Origin: an uncultured Lachnospiraceae bacterium
GTDB lineage: Bacteria > Bacillota > Clostridia > Lachnospirales > Lachnospiraceae
Reading direction: 5' to 3'
Length of the DNA: 32,239 nucleotides
Assembly: GCA_946630825.1 (NCBI GenBank)
Contig: CAMOZG010000006.1
Coordinates: forward strand, 1-32,239
The notes under the pieces are model-generated. The model was given only the letters and a program-made list of their open reading frames with translations. It was not told the DNA's origin and did no database searches. The first letter of the stretch is position 1; every line of letters begins with the position of its first letter. Shown here piece after piece: positions 9,537 to 18,322 of this stretch. The position numbers were made by a program, and so were the translations under genes.

Positions 9537-10303
9537 GTAAAAAGGACACGGTCCTCATAGTCAGTACCCAGGAAAACTTCTTTGTAAATGGTATTGAATT
9601 TAAACTCAACAGCTTTGGGTTTAACGGTATTTACGTTCCCTGTGATTTTGAGACACTGATGCAGTACAGTGATCATGCGGATCTGATCATATATTACATG
9701 GATGAGCATGTGTACGAACATGTCAAGATCCATACCCTTTTAAAGGATATGGTCATGGCTTCCGGCAAACAGATCATACTCATTGGAGAAAGAACAGAGT
9801 ATGAGGCGGTGACCAGGGACCTTTCCGAGAAATACATACTAAAATGGTTTGAGCGACCCTTTGATATGCTAAAGCTTATGAATTTAGTGGGAGCTTTCTT
9901 CAGGGGAGAGACCTCCATAGACATAAGCCAGAAGCATATACTTATCATTGATGATGATGTCACCTACATGGAGATGATCAAAAACTGGCTTAAGGACGAG
10001 TATCTGGTGACACTTACGCCCTCAGCCGTAAAGGCGCTGCCTTATCTCCAGCGAAAGAGGATGGATCTGATAATCCTGGATTATGAGATGCCGGAGATGT
10101 CGGGACCGGAGTTTTTAAAGCAGCTCCACGAAGCTCCTGTAAATAACGACATACCTGTAGTATTTCTTACCGGGCATCAGGATAAGGAAAGCGTGATGAA
10201 TGCCTTGGGGCAAAAGCCGGATGGCTACCTCTTAAAGACCATTGACAATAAGACCCTGCATAAAAAACTGGGGAGTTACTTTTTGGGAAACGAAATAAGC
10301 TGA
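9533..10303 (+). CDS. Two-receiver protein: degenerate N-terminal receiver-like domain + canonical C-terminal REC
   Basis: C-terminal HILIIDDDVTYME...DLIILDYEMPEMSG...VFLTGH...YLLK. N-terminal half has receiver-like layout, but the phospho-Asp region reads DLIIYYMDEH. ATGA overlap with the previous gene. Confidence 0.85.
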   Translation: MSKKDTVLIVSTQENFFVNGIEFKLNSFGFNGIYVPCDFETLMQYSDHADLIIYYMDEHVYEHVKIHTLLKDMVMASGKQIILIGERTEYEAVTRDLSEKYILKWFERPFDMLKLMNLVGAFFRGETSIDISQKHILIIDDDVTYMEMIKNWLKDEYLVTLTPSAVKALPYLQRKRMDLIILDYEMPEMSGPEFLKQLHEAPVNNDIPVVFLTGHQDKESVMNALGQKPDGYLLKTIDNKTLHKKLGSYFLGNEIS

Positions 10304-10309
10304 CTGTCT

Positions 10310-10357
10310 GAGCCCGAGATCCATTGTCTGCAAAAGCCATTGGACGGGCTCTTTTTT
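10310..10357 (+). terminator. Rho-independent terminator
   Basis: GAGCCCG (10310-10316) ... CGGGCTC (10345-10351) immediately followed by TTTTTT. Confidence 0.88.
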
Positions 10358-10358
10358 A

Positions 10359-10387
10359 TTGTATTGTTAGTGATTTTTTGGTATAAT
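10359..10387 (+). promoter_or_regulatory. Candidate sigma-A promoter (TTGTAT, 17 nt spacer, TATAAT)
   Basis: Perfect -10 TATAAT at 10382-10387, weak -35 TTGTAT at 10359-10364, just after the terminator. Confidence 0.6.
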
Positions 10388-10431
10388 ATCATCCGATATT
10401 TTTTACATAAATGCAAAGGATGGATTAGGTT

Positions 10432-10980
10432 ATGGCATTATTAGACGAATGGAAAAAACTTGCATACGACGAGACCAAGGACAGAAACACACTTAAAAAG
10501 ATCTGGGATGAATACTTTGTAAAGGAAAAGGAGACCTACGAAAAGCTTCTTGCCGCTCCTGATGAAAAAGTGACAGGCACGGTGAAGGAACTTGCCGATA
10601 GATTTGAACTTACCCTGATGGAGATGACGGGATTTTTGGATGGCATCAATGACAGCCTTAAAGCTCCAAATCCCATTGACACCATGGAGGAGGACACGGA
10701 AGTTTCCCTTGAATTTGACAAGGAGAGATTATACAAAAATATGGTGAGAGCCGAAGCCGACTGGCTTTACGGACTTCCCCAGTGGGATGATATCTTTGAC
10801 GAGGAGAAAAGAAAAGAGCTTTACAAAGAGGAAAAGGCATCCCGTACCTATCATAAGACCATTAAGGTTGGGAGAAACGATCCCTGTCCCTGCGGCAGCG
10901 GCAAAAAGTACAAGCAGTGCTGCATGAAAAAGGATCAGCAAAAGGAACGCGAGGCATTGGCAGAATTGCAGCAAATATAG
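10432..10980 (+). CDS. SEC-C metal-binding motif protein
   Basis: C-terminal [22 protein letters not shown] is a canonical SEC-C motif; remainder not recognised. Confidence 0.88.
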   Translation: MALLDEWKKLAYDETKDRNTLKKIWDEYFVKEKETYEKLLAAPDEKVTGTVKELADRFELTLMEMTGFLDGINDSLKAPNPIDTMEEDTEVSLEFDKERLYKNMVRAEADWLYGLPQWDDIFDEEKRKELYKEEKASRTYHKTIKVGRNDPCPCGSGKKYKQCCMKKDQQKEREALAELQQI

Positions 10981-10995
10981 ATAGGAGGTGGAAAA

Positions 10996-12978
10996 ATGAA
11001 AATTACACTTAAGGACGGCTCCCAAAAGGAGTATGATAAGGAACTTAGAGCTATAGATGTGGCATACGACATAAGCGAGGGCTTAGCAAGAAACTGTATG
11101 GCGGCACGTATTGACGGAGAGATATGTGATCTGCGTACCGTAATTGATAAGGACTGCAGCCTGGAACTTTTGACAGCCGCTGATCCCGAGGGACTCAGGG
11201 TTCTGCGTCATACCACATCACATGTGCTGGCACAGGCTGTTAAAAATCTGTATCCTGAGGCAAAGCTTGCCATAGGACCTGCTATTGACGAGGGCTTTTA
11301 CTACGATTTTGATATGCAGTCCCTTTCCAGGGAGGATCTGGATGCCATAGAGGCTGAAATGAAAAAGATCATCAAGGCAGGAGCGGAAATAAAGCGTTTT
11401 GAGCTGCCAAGGGATGAGGCAATCAAGCTTATGCAGGAGCGGGGCGAGACCTACAAGGTGGAGCTTATAGAGGATCTGCCGGAGGGTGAGACCATATCCT
11501 TTTATGAGCAGGGAGACGGCTTTGTGGATCTGTGTGCCGGTCCCCATATTATGAAGATAAGCAAGTCGGTGATAAAAGCATTTAAGCTGACCTCCTCCTC
11601 AGGTGCATATTGGAGGGGCGACGAGCACAATGCCATGCTTACCCGCATCTATGGCACTGCTTTTGCCTCAAAGGAGGAGCTGGAGGCTCATCTTGCCGAG
11701 CTGGCAGACAGGAAAAACCGGGATCACAACAAGCTGGGTCGTGAGATGCAGCTATTTACCACAGCGGATGTGGTAGGACAGGGGCTTCCTCTTTTGATGC
11801 CAAAGGGCTATAAGATCATGCAGAAGATGATCCGCTGGATCGAGGACCTTGAGGACAATGAATGGGGTTATGAGAGGACAAAGACTCCCTTCATGGCAAA
11901 GCCTGACCTGTACAAGCAGTCACAGCACTGGTATCACTACAAGGAGGGTATGTTTGTTATACCGGATCCATCAGATCCTGAAAATGAGGACAAGATGCTG
12001 GCGCTTCGCCCCATGACCTGTCCTTTCCAGTATTATGTTTTCAAGGCTACTCCCCACAGTTACAGGGATATGCCTCACCGTTATTCCGAGACCTCCACTC
12101 TTTTCAGAAACGAGGACTCGGGAGAGATGCACGGACTTACCCGTGTAAGACAGTTTACCCTGTCTGAGGGTCACCTTATCGTGCGTCCCGACCAGATGGT
12201 GGAGGAGTTCAAAAACTGTCTGGCGCTGGCAAAATATGTGATGCAGACTCTCGGAGTGGAGCAGGATGTTACCTATCGCCTGTCCAAGTGGGATCCTGCC
12301 AACAAGGACAAATACATTGGTGACGCTGAGACCTGGGAAAAGACCCAGCAGCACATCAGGGATATTTTGACGGAGCTTGATATAGACTTTTACGAGGCTG
12401 ACGGCGAGGCGGCATTTTACGGTCCCAAGGTGGATATCAACACCAAAAATGTCTATGGCAAGGACGACACGGTCATCACGGTTCAGTGGGATGAGTACAA
12501 TGCCGAGCTTTTTGACATGTACTATATTGATGAAAAGGGAGAAAAGACCCGTCCCGCCATCATCCACCGTTCATCTATCGGTTCATATGAGCGTACTCTG
12601 GCATGGCTTACGGAAAAGTATGCAGGCAAGTTCCCTACATGGCTGTGCCCCGAGCAGGTGCGTATCATACCCATATCCGAAAAGTACTTTGACTATGCCG
12701 AAAAGGTGGCAGCGGAATTCAAGAAATACGGTATCGATCACACCATTGACAGACGTTCCGAAAAGATGGGCTTCAAGATCAGAGAGGCCAGACTGGATCG
12801 TCTGCCCTACATGGTCGTAGTGGGAGAAAAGGAAGAAGCAGACCGGACGGTTTCTGTCAGAAGCAGGTTTGCAGGAGACGAGGGAGTAAAGCCCCTTCAG
12901 GAATTTATAGATGATATTTGCGAAGAGATTCGCACCAAGACCATAAGGCAGGAAGAACCGCAAAAAGATGAAAAATAA
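10996..12978 (+). CDS. thrS: Threonyl-tRNA synthetase
   Basis: N-terminal TGS-like domain, HTTSHVLAQAVKNLYP, LRPMTCPFQYYVF, RNEDSGEMHGLTRVRQFTLSEGH, HRSSIGSYERTLAWLTEKYAGKFPTWLCPEQV; strong SD aggaggtg. Confidence 0.97.
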   Translation: MKITLKDGSQKEYDKELRAIDVAYDISEGLARNCMAARIDGEICDLRTVIDKDCSLELLTAADPEGLRVLRHTTSHVLAQAVKNLYPEAKLAIGPAIDEGFYYDFDMQSLSREDLDAIEAEMKKIIKAGAEIKRFELPRDEAIKLMQERGETYKVELIEDLPEGETISFYEQGDGFVDLCAGPHIMKISKSVIKAFKLTSSSGAYWRGDEHNAMLTRIYGTAFASKEELEAHLAELADRKNRDHNKLGREMQLFTTADVVGQGLPLLMPKGYKIMQKMIRWIEDLEDNEWGYERTKTPFMAKPDLYKQSQHWYHYKEGMFVIPDPSDPENEDKMLALRPMTCPFQYYVFKATPHSYRDMPHRYSETSTLFRNEDSGEMHGLTRVRQFTLSEGHLIVRPDQMVEEFKNCLALAKYVMQTLGVEQDVTYRLSKWDPANKDKYIGDAETWEKTQQHIRDILTELDIDFYEADGEAAFYGPKVDINTKNVYGKDDTVITVQWDEYNAELFDMYYIDEKGEKTRPAIIHRSSIGSYERTLAWLTEKYAGKFPTWLCPEQVRIIPISEKYFDYAEKVAAEFKKYGIDHTIDRRSEKMGFKIREARLDRLPYMVVVGEKEEADRTVSVRSRFAGDEGVKPLQEFIDDICEEIRTKTIRQEEPQKDEK

Positions 12979-14371
12979 AGTAACCGCCATCATTCTTGTG
13001 GCATTACTTATAGCGGTATTTTTGTGGCAGGATCCATGGAAAAATACAAAGGCACAGGAGGTCTCCGCCGATATGACCGGGATGGAGGCCTCCGAAGAAA
13101 AAGCCGGCATTACCCTTGATAAGAGGATACTTGTGATCGAGACCAATATAAATGCCATTATGGAAAAAGCTTCGCCGGAGTTTTTCGGGAACCATCCTGT
13201 TACAGACAGCTTTTTTTTCTGGATTGTCCAAAACTATGGGGATGATGTACTAAAAAAAATAGTGGAAAACCGGGATTATGCGGATCCAAAGGTCTGGTTT
13301 CGCATAACCGGAAAGTCCATTCATGTCTTATATGATGAGTATGCATCTTATGTGGGACTTGACGCCTGGGACTATTCCCATGTACATCATATAGATTCTG
13401 AAAATGACACAGTGGAGTTTGTCTTTTCCGGGGATGTGACCATTCACGAAGGGGCAGCCACCACTTTGCACATGGAAGAATGTGAAAACGGTATTACAGA
13501 CTGCTTTTCCCCGGATCTTATGGAGGTAATGCAGGGGGCGGATGTCTTTGCGGTAAATAATGAGTTCTGTTACAGCAAAAGAGGCGAGCCCACTGCCGGA
13601 AAGGACTATACTTTCCGTGCTGATCCAAAGAGGGTGGAGGATCTGAAAAAATTGGGGTGCGATCTGGCATGTCTGGCAAACAATCACGTCTTTGACTATG
13701 GCGAAGAAGCCTTAAGTGACACCCTAAAGACTTTAAAAGATGCCAAGCTTCCCTACATAGGTGCGGGAGAAAACCTAAGGGAAGCTGAGCGGATACAATA
13801 CTATATCTGGCAGGGACTTAAGATCGCCATTGTAAATGCTACCCAGATCGAAAGATCCACCACATTTACAAGAGAGGCAACCGCCACCCAGTCAGGAGTT
13901 TTTAAGACCTTAAATCCCGATAACTGCATCAAAGCTATTACAAAGGCAAAGAAAAATGCGGATCTGTGTCTGGTGGCTGTTCACTGGGGCACCGAGGGCA
14001 ATGCCATGTACGGCAGTGATCAGACGGCTCTTGCCACAGCCTATGTGGGTGCAGGGGCTGATGCCATAATCGGAGGTCACACCCACTGTCTTCAGGGAAT
14101 TGAGTACATGAATGATGTACCCATATTCTACAGCCTTGGAAACTTCTGGTTTTCCACCTCAGGCAATATGCCGGCGGACTATGATACAGGTCTTGCGGTA
14201 ATCAGGATCACCTCTGAGGGAAAGATAAAGCCGGCATTTGTTCCGGCACATTTTAGCGGCGCAGAGGTCTCTCTTTGTACCAATGAAGAAGCAGAGCGAA
14301 TTTACAGTCATATAGAATCAATATCACAAAGCACCCTTATAGACTCTAAGGGCAGGATCAAAAGGAGGTAA
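12968..14371 (+). CDS. CapA family protein (poly-gamma-glutamate synthesis-type metallophosphoesterase fold), secreted or membrane-anchored
   Basis: N-terminal signal/anchor, FSGDVTIH, LACLANNHVFDYGEEAL, LVAVHWGTE, ADAIIGGHTHCLQGIE, YSLGNFWFS. Start overlaps the thrS 3' end by 11 nt. Confidence 0.88.
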   Translation: MKNKVTAIILVALLIAVFLWQDPWKNTKAQEVSADMTGMEASEEKAGITLDKRILVIETNINAIMEKASPEFFGNHPVTDSFFFWIVQNYGDDVLKKIVENRDYADPKVWFRITGKSIHVLYDEYASYVGLDAWDYSHVHHIDSENDTVEFVFSGDVTIHEGAATTLHMEECENGITDCFSPDLMEVMQGADVFAVNNEFCYSKRGEPTAGKDYTFRADPKRVEDLKKLGCDLACLANNHVFDYGEEALSDTLKTLKDAKLPYIGAGENLREAERIQYYIWQGLKIAIVNATQIERSTTFTREATATQSGVFKTLNPDNCIKAITKAKKNADLCLVAVHWGTEGNAMYGSDQTALATAYVGAGADAIIGGHTHCLQGIEYMNDVPIFYSLGNFWFSTSGNMPADYDTGLAVIRITSEGKIKPAFVPAHFSGAEVSLCTNEEAERIYSHIESISQSTLIDSKGRIKRR

Positions 14372-14372
14372 C

Positions 14373-15914
14373 ATGAGTAAAAAACCTACAGTTTTAATGA
14401 TACTTGACGGATTCGGAGTAAACGACAATCCGGAGGCTAATTCAGTGGCAATGGCAAATACCCCCGTCATAGATTCCCTTAAGGAAAACTATCCCTGGCA
14501 GCTTGGCTATGCATCAGGGCTGGCTGTGGGACTTCCCGACGGACAGATGGGAAATTCCGAGGTGGGTCATATGAATATGGGCGCCGGACGTATAGTCTAT
14601 CAGGAGCTTACCCGGATCTCCAAGGAAATAGAGGATGGAGAGTTTTTTGAAAATGAGGCACTTAAGAGTGCTTTTTCCAATGCAAAGGCAAATAACAGCG
14701 CTGTCCATATGTACGGACTGGTTTCCGACGGAGGGGTTCACAGCCACAATACCCATATTTACGGACTTTTGGAAATGGCTAAAAGAGAGGGAGTATCTGA
14801 GGTCTTCGTTCACTGTTATTTAGACGGACGGGATACGGCTCCCACCTCTGGACTTGGCTTTGTACAGGAACTGGAAGCCAAGATGAAGGAAATAGGCGTA
14901 GGTAAAGTGGCGACCCTTTCCGGACGTTACTATGCCATGGACCGTGACAACCGCTGGGATCGGGTGGAAAAAGCTTATGAGAATCTCACCCTTGGAAACG
15001 GTGTCCAGGCTGCATCAGCCACTGAGGCACTGGAAAAGTCCTATGCAGAGGATGTAACTGACGAGTTTGTGCTTCCCACTACCATACTTACAGACGGAAA
15101 GCCTACCGCAGTTATCAAGGACGGAGACTCCATCATCAATTTCAATTTCCGTCCCGACCGTGCCCGTGAGATTACACGCTGCTTCTGCTGTGACGATTTT
15201 GACGGCTTTGACAGAGGTCCCAGGAAAAAGGTAACCTATGTCTGCTTTACGGAGTATGATGTGACCATTCCAAACAAGGAGATTGCATTCAAAAAGGTGG
15301 AGCTAAAAAACACCTTTGGTGAATATCTGGCAGCCCATGGCATGAAGCAGGCGAGGATCGCAGAGACGGAAAAATATGCCCATGTCACCTTCTTTTTCAA
15401 CGGCGGAGTAGAGGAGCCCAATGAGGGTGAGGACAGAGTTCTTGTAAACTCTCCCAAAGTAGCTACCTATGATCTGCAGCCTGAGATGAGCGCCCCTGAG
15501 GTATGCGACAAGCTTTGCACAGCCATCAGAAGCGGCGAGTATGATGTGATCATTATAAACTTTGCAAACCCGGATATGGTGGGTCATACCGGTGTTATAG
15601 AAGCTGCAGTAAAGGCAGTGGAGACAGTAGATACATGCGTGGGAAAAGCCGTGGAGGCTGTAAAGGAAATGGACGGAGTGCTCTTCATCTGTGCGGATCA
15701 CGGCAACTGTGAGCAGATGATAGACTATGAGACGGGAGAGCCCTGGACTGCCCATACCACAAATCCCGTACCCTTTATTTTAGTAAATGCAGATCCGGCT
15801 TACGGTCTGGCTGAGGGCGGAAAGCTTTGTGATATCGTACCCACTCTTATAGAGCTTATGGGCATGGAAAAGCCTGCCGAGATGACAGGACGTTCACTTC
15901 TTGTAAGGAAATAA
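14373..15914 (+). CDS. gpmI: 2,3-bisphosphoglycerate-independent phosphoglycerate mutase
   Basis: PTVLMILDGFGVN, GNSEVGHMNMGAGRIVYQ, LSGRYYAMDRDNRWDRVEKAY, FNFRPDRAREITR, CADHGNCEQM. Confidence 0.97.
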   Translation: MSKKPTVLMILDGFGVNDNPEANSVAMANTPVIDSLKENYPWQLGYASGLAVGLPDGQMGNSEVGHMNMGAGRIVYQELTRISKEIEDGEFFENEALKSAFSNAKANNSAVHMYGLVSDGGVHSHNTHIYGLLEMAKREGVSEVFVHCYLDGRDTAPTSGLGFVQELEAKMKEIGVGKVATLSGRYYAMDRDNRWDRVEKAYENLTLGNGVQAASATEALEKSYAEDVTDEFVLPTTILTDGKPTAVIKDGDSIINFNFRPDRAREITRCFCCDDFDGFDRGPRKKVTYVCFTEYDVTIPNKEIAFKKVELKNTFGEYLAAHGMKQARIAETEKYAHVTFFFNGGVEEPNEGEDRVLVNSPKVATYDLQPEMSAPEVCDKLCTAIRSGEYDVIIINFANPDMVGHTGVIEAAVKAVETVDTCVGKAVEAVKEMDGVLFICADHGNCEQMIDYETGEPWTAHTTNPVPFILVNADPAYGLAEGGKLCDIVPTLIELMGMEKPAEMTGRSLLVRK

Positions 15915-15941
15915 TGTCTGCCGTATAGAAAGGAAATATAA

Positions 15942-16814
15942 ATGAACGAATACAGCCCGGTAAAATCCGGTAAGGTAAGAGAGGTATATGATATTGGAGA
16001 CAGGCTGATCCTTTTAGCCACGGATCGCATATCCGCCTTTGATGTGATACTTAAAAACGAGATCACTGACAAGGGAGCCATACTGACAAAGATGTCGGAG
16101 TTCTGGTTTAATTACACAAAGGATGTGATCAAAAACCATCTGATCTCCACTGATATAAATGATATGCCTGAGTTTTTCAGGAAACCCAAGTATGAGGGGC
16201 ATGTGACCCTTTGCAAAAAGCTTGAGATGCTGCCCATAGAGTGCATAGTAAGGGGCTACATCACCGGTACAGGCTGGGCAAGCTATCAGAAGGACGGTAC
16301 TGTCTGCGGCATAGGTCTGCCTGAGGGTCTGGTGGAAAGCGACAAGTTGCCCCAGCCCATATATACCCCCACCACAAAGGCGGATCTGGGGGATCATGAC
16401 GAGCATATCACCTATGAAAAGACAGTAGAGATCTTAGAGGAGCTCTATCCCCACAGAGGTCAGGAGCTGGCATCCACCCTTAAGGTAAAGACTTTGGAGC
16501 TTTATAAGAAATGCTCGGATTATGCCAGGGAAAAGGGCATCATCATAGCCGATACCAAGTTTGAGTTTGGCCTGGATGAGGAAGGAAATGTGGTCTTGGG
16601 TGACGAGATGCTGACCCCCGACAGTTCCAGATTCTGGCCCGTGGAGGGCTATGAGCCCGGCAAGAGCCAGCCTTCCTTTGACAAGCAGTATGTAAGGGAC
16701 TGGCTTAAGGCACATCCCGACAGTGACTATGATCTGCCTCAGGATGTGGTGGATATGACCATTTCAAAGTACAAAGAGGCTTACTATCTTTTGACAGGAA
16801 AAAACTGGCAGTAA
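15942..16814 (+). CDS. purC: Phosphoribosylaminoimidazole-succinocarboxamide synthase
   Basis: SGKVREVYDIGDRLILLATDRISAFD, ECIVRGYITGTGWASYQ, KFEFGLDEEGNVVLGDEMLTPDSSRFWP. Confidence 0.97.
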   Translation: MNEYSPVKSGKVREVYDIGDRLILLATDRISAFDVILKNEITDKGAILTKMSEFWFNYTKDVIKNHLISTDINDMPEFFRKPKYEGHVTLCKKLEMLPIECIVRGYITGTGWASYQKDGTVCGIGLPEGLVESDKLPQPIYTPTTKADLGDHDEHITYEKTVEILEELYPHRGQELASTLKVKTLELYKKCSDYAREKGIIIADTKFEFGLDEEGNVVLGDEMLTPDSSRFWPVEGYEPGKSQPSFDKQYVRDWLKAHPDSDYDLPQDVVDMTISKYKEAYYLLTGKNWQ

Positions 16815-16850
16815 GGTAAAGTTGAGTATAAACACATTTAAGGAGGCCAT

Positions 16851-18305
16851 ATGGGTACAGAGGGTTATATAAGTCCGCTTTCCGAAAGATATGCCAGCAA
16901 GGAGATGCAGTATATCTTTTCTCAGGACAAGAAGTTTTCCACCTGGAGGAGGCTTTGGATCGCCTTGGCTGAAACCGAGGCGGAGCTGGGACTCAAAAAT
17001 GAGGACGGCTCACCCCGGATCACAGAGGAGATGATAGAAGAGCTTAAGTCCCATCAGGATGATATAAATTATGATGTGGCACGCGCCAGGGAAAAAGAGG
17101 TGCGTCATGATGTGATGAGCCATGTATATGCCTACGGGATCCAGTGTCCCAAGGCGGCAGGCATTATCCACTTGGGTGCCACCTCCTGCTATGTGGGAGA
17201 CAATACGGACATCATCATCATGCGTGACGGACTAAAGCTTATCAGAAAAAAGCTTTTGAATGTCATAGATGCTTTGGCTCACTTTGCGGGGGAGTACAGT
17301 GATCTGCCCACCCTTGCTTTTACCCATTTCCAGCCAGCCCAGCCCACCACAGTGGGAAAGAGGGCGACCCTCTGGATCAATGAGTTTATGATGGATCTTG
17401 AGGATCTGGATTATGTGATCTCATCCCTTAAGCTTTTGGGGTCAAAGGGAACCACCGGGACCCAGGCAAGCTTCAGGGAGCTTTTTGATGACAATGACGA
17501 GATCATTGACAGGATCGATCCCATGATCGCCAAAAAGATGGGCTTTGATGCCTGCGTTCCCGTATCCGGTCAGACCTACAGCAGAAAATACGACACCAGG
17601 GTAGTAAATGTCCTGGCAGGCATAGCTGCCAGCGCCCACAAGATGTCCAATGACATCAGGCTTTTGCAGCATCTTAAAGAGGTGGAGGAGCCCTTTGAAA
17701 AAAATCAGATCGGGTCCTCAGCCATGGCATATAAGCGAAATCCCATGCGCTCAGAGCGTATAGCGTCATTGTCACGGTATGTGATGATAGATGCCTTAAA
17801 TCCTGCCATCACTTCAGCTACCCAGTGGTTTGAGCGCACCCTGGATGACAGTGCAAACAAGAGGCTTTCCATAGCCGAGGGATTTCTTGCCACTGACGGT
17901 ATACTTGATCTTTGCATCAATGTTGCAAACGGTCTGGTGGTCAATGACAAGGTCATCACCAAAAGACTCATGTCCGAGCTTCCCTTCATGGCGACGGAGA
18001 ATATCATCATGGACGGAGTCAAGGCAGGAGGAAACCGTCAGGAGTACCATGAAAAGATCAGACAGCTTTCCATGGAAGCGGGCAACACCGTCAAAAAAGA
18101 GGGAAAGGAAAATGACCTGCTTATGCGTATAGCAAATGACGAATTTTTCGGTCTGGATCTGGATGAGCTTTCTGCATATATGAAGCCTGAAAACTATGTG
18201 GGACGTGCTCCCAGACAGGTCCTGGTATATCTGAGGGATTTTGTGCAGCCGGTATTAGACGCCAATAAGGATGAGCTGGGGGTCGTGGCTGACATAAGTG
18301 TATAG
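16851..18305 (+). CDS. purB: Adenylosuccinate lyase
   Basis: SPLSERYASKEMQYIFS, IHLGATSCYVGDNTD, GSSAMAYKRNPMRSERI fumarase/lyase signature. Confidence 0.96.
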   Translation: MGTEGYISPLSERYASKEMQYIFSQDKKFSTWRRLWIALAETEAELGLKNEDGSPRITEEMIEELKSHQDDINYDVARAREKEVRHDVMSHVYAYGIQCPKAAGIIHLGATSCYVGDNTDIIIMRDGLKLIRKKLLNVIDALAHFAGEYSDLPTLAFTHFQPAQPTTVGKRATLWINEFMMDLEDLDYVISSLKLLGSKGTTGTQASFRELFDDNDEIIDRIDPMIAKKMGFDACVPVSGQTYSRKYDTRVVNVLAGIAASAHKMSNDIRLLQHLKEVEEPFEKNQIGSSAMAYKRNPMRSERIASLSRYVMIDALNPAITSATQWFERTLDDSANKRLSIAEGFLATDGILDLCINVANGLVVNDKVITKRLMSELPFMATENIIMDGVKAGGNRQEYHEKIRQLSMEAGNTVKKEGKENDLLMRIANDEFFGLDLDELSAYMKPENYVGRAPRQVLVYLRDFVQPVLDANKDELGVVADISV

Positions 18306-18322
18306 AAATTAGGGAGTTACTT

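Noticed and set aside
10981-10995. Possible T-box upstream of thrS
   Set aside because: Only 15 nt separate thrS from the upstream gene and no T-box-like leader is visible; gltX likewise has only about 20 nt upstream.
11971-12567. 198-aa minus-strand ORF opposite thrS
   Set aside because: Antisense to well-supported thrS; no motif.
12449-12820. 123-aa + strand alternate-frame ORF inside thrS
   Set aside because: Overlaps conserved thrS catalytic/anticodon region in another frame; no SD or motif.
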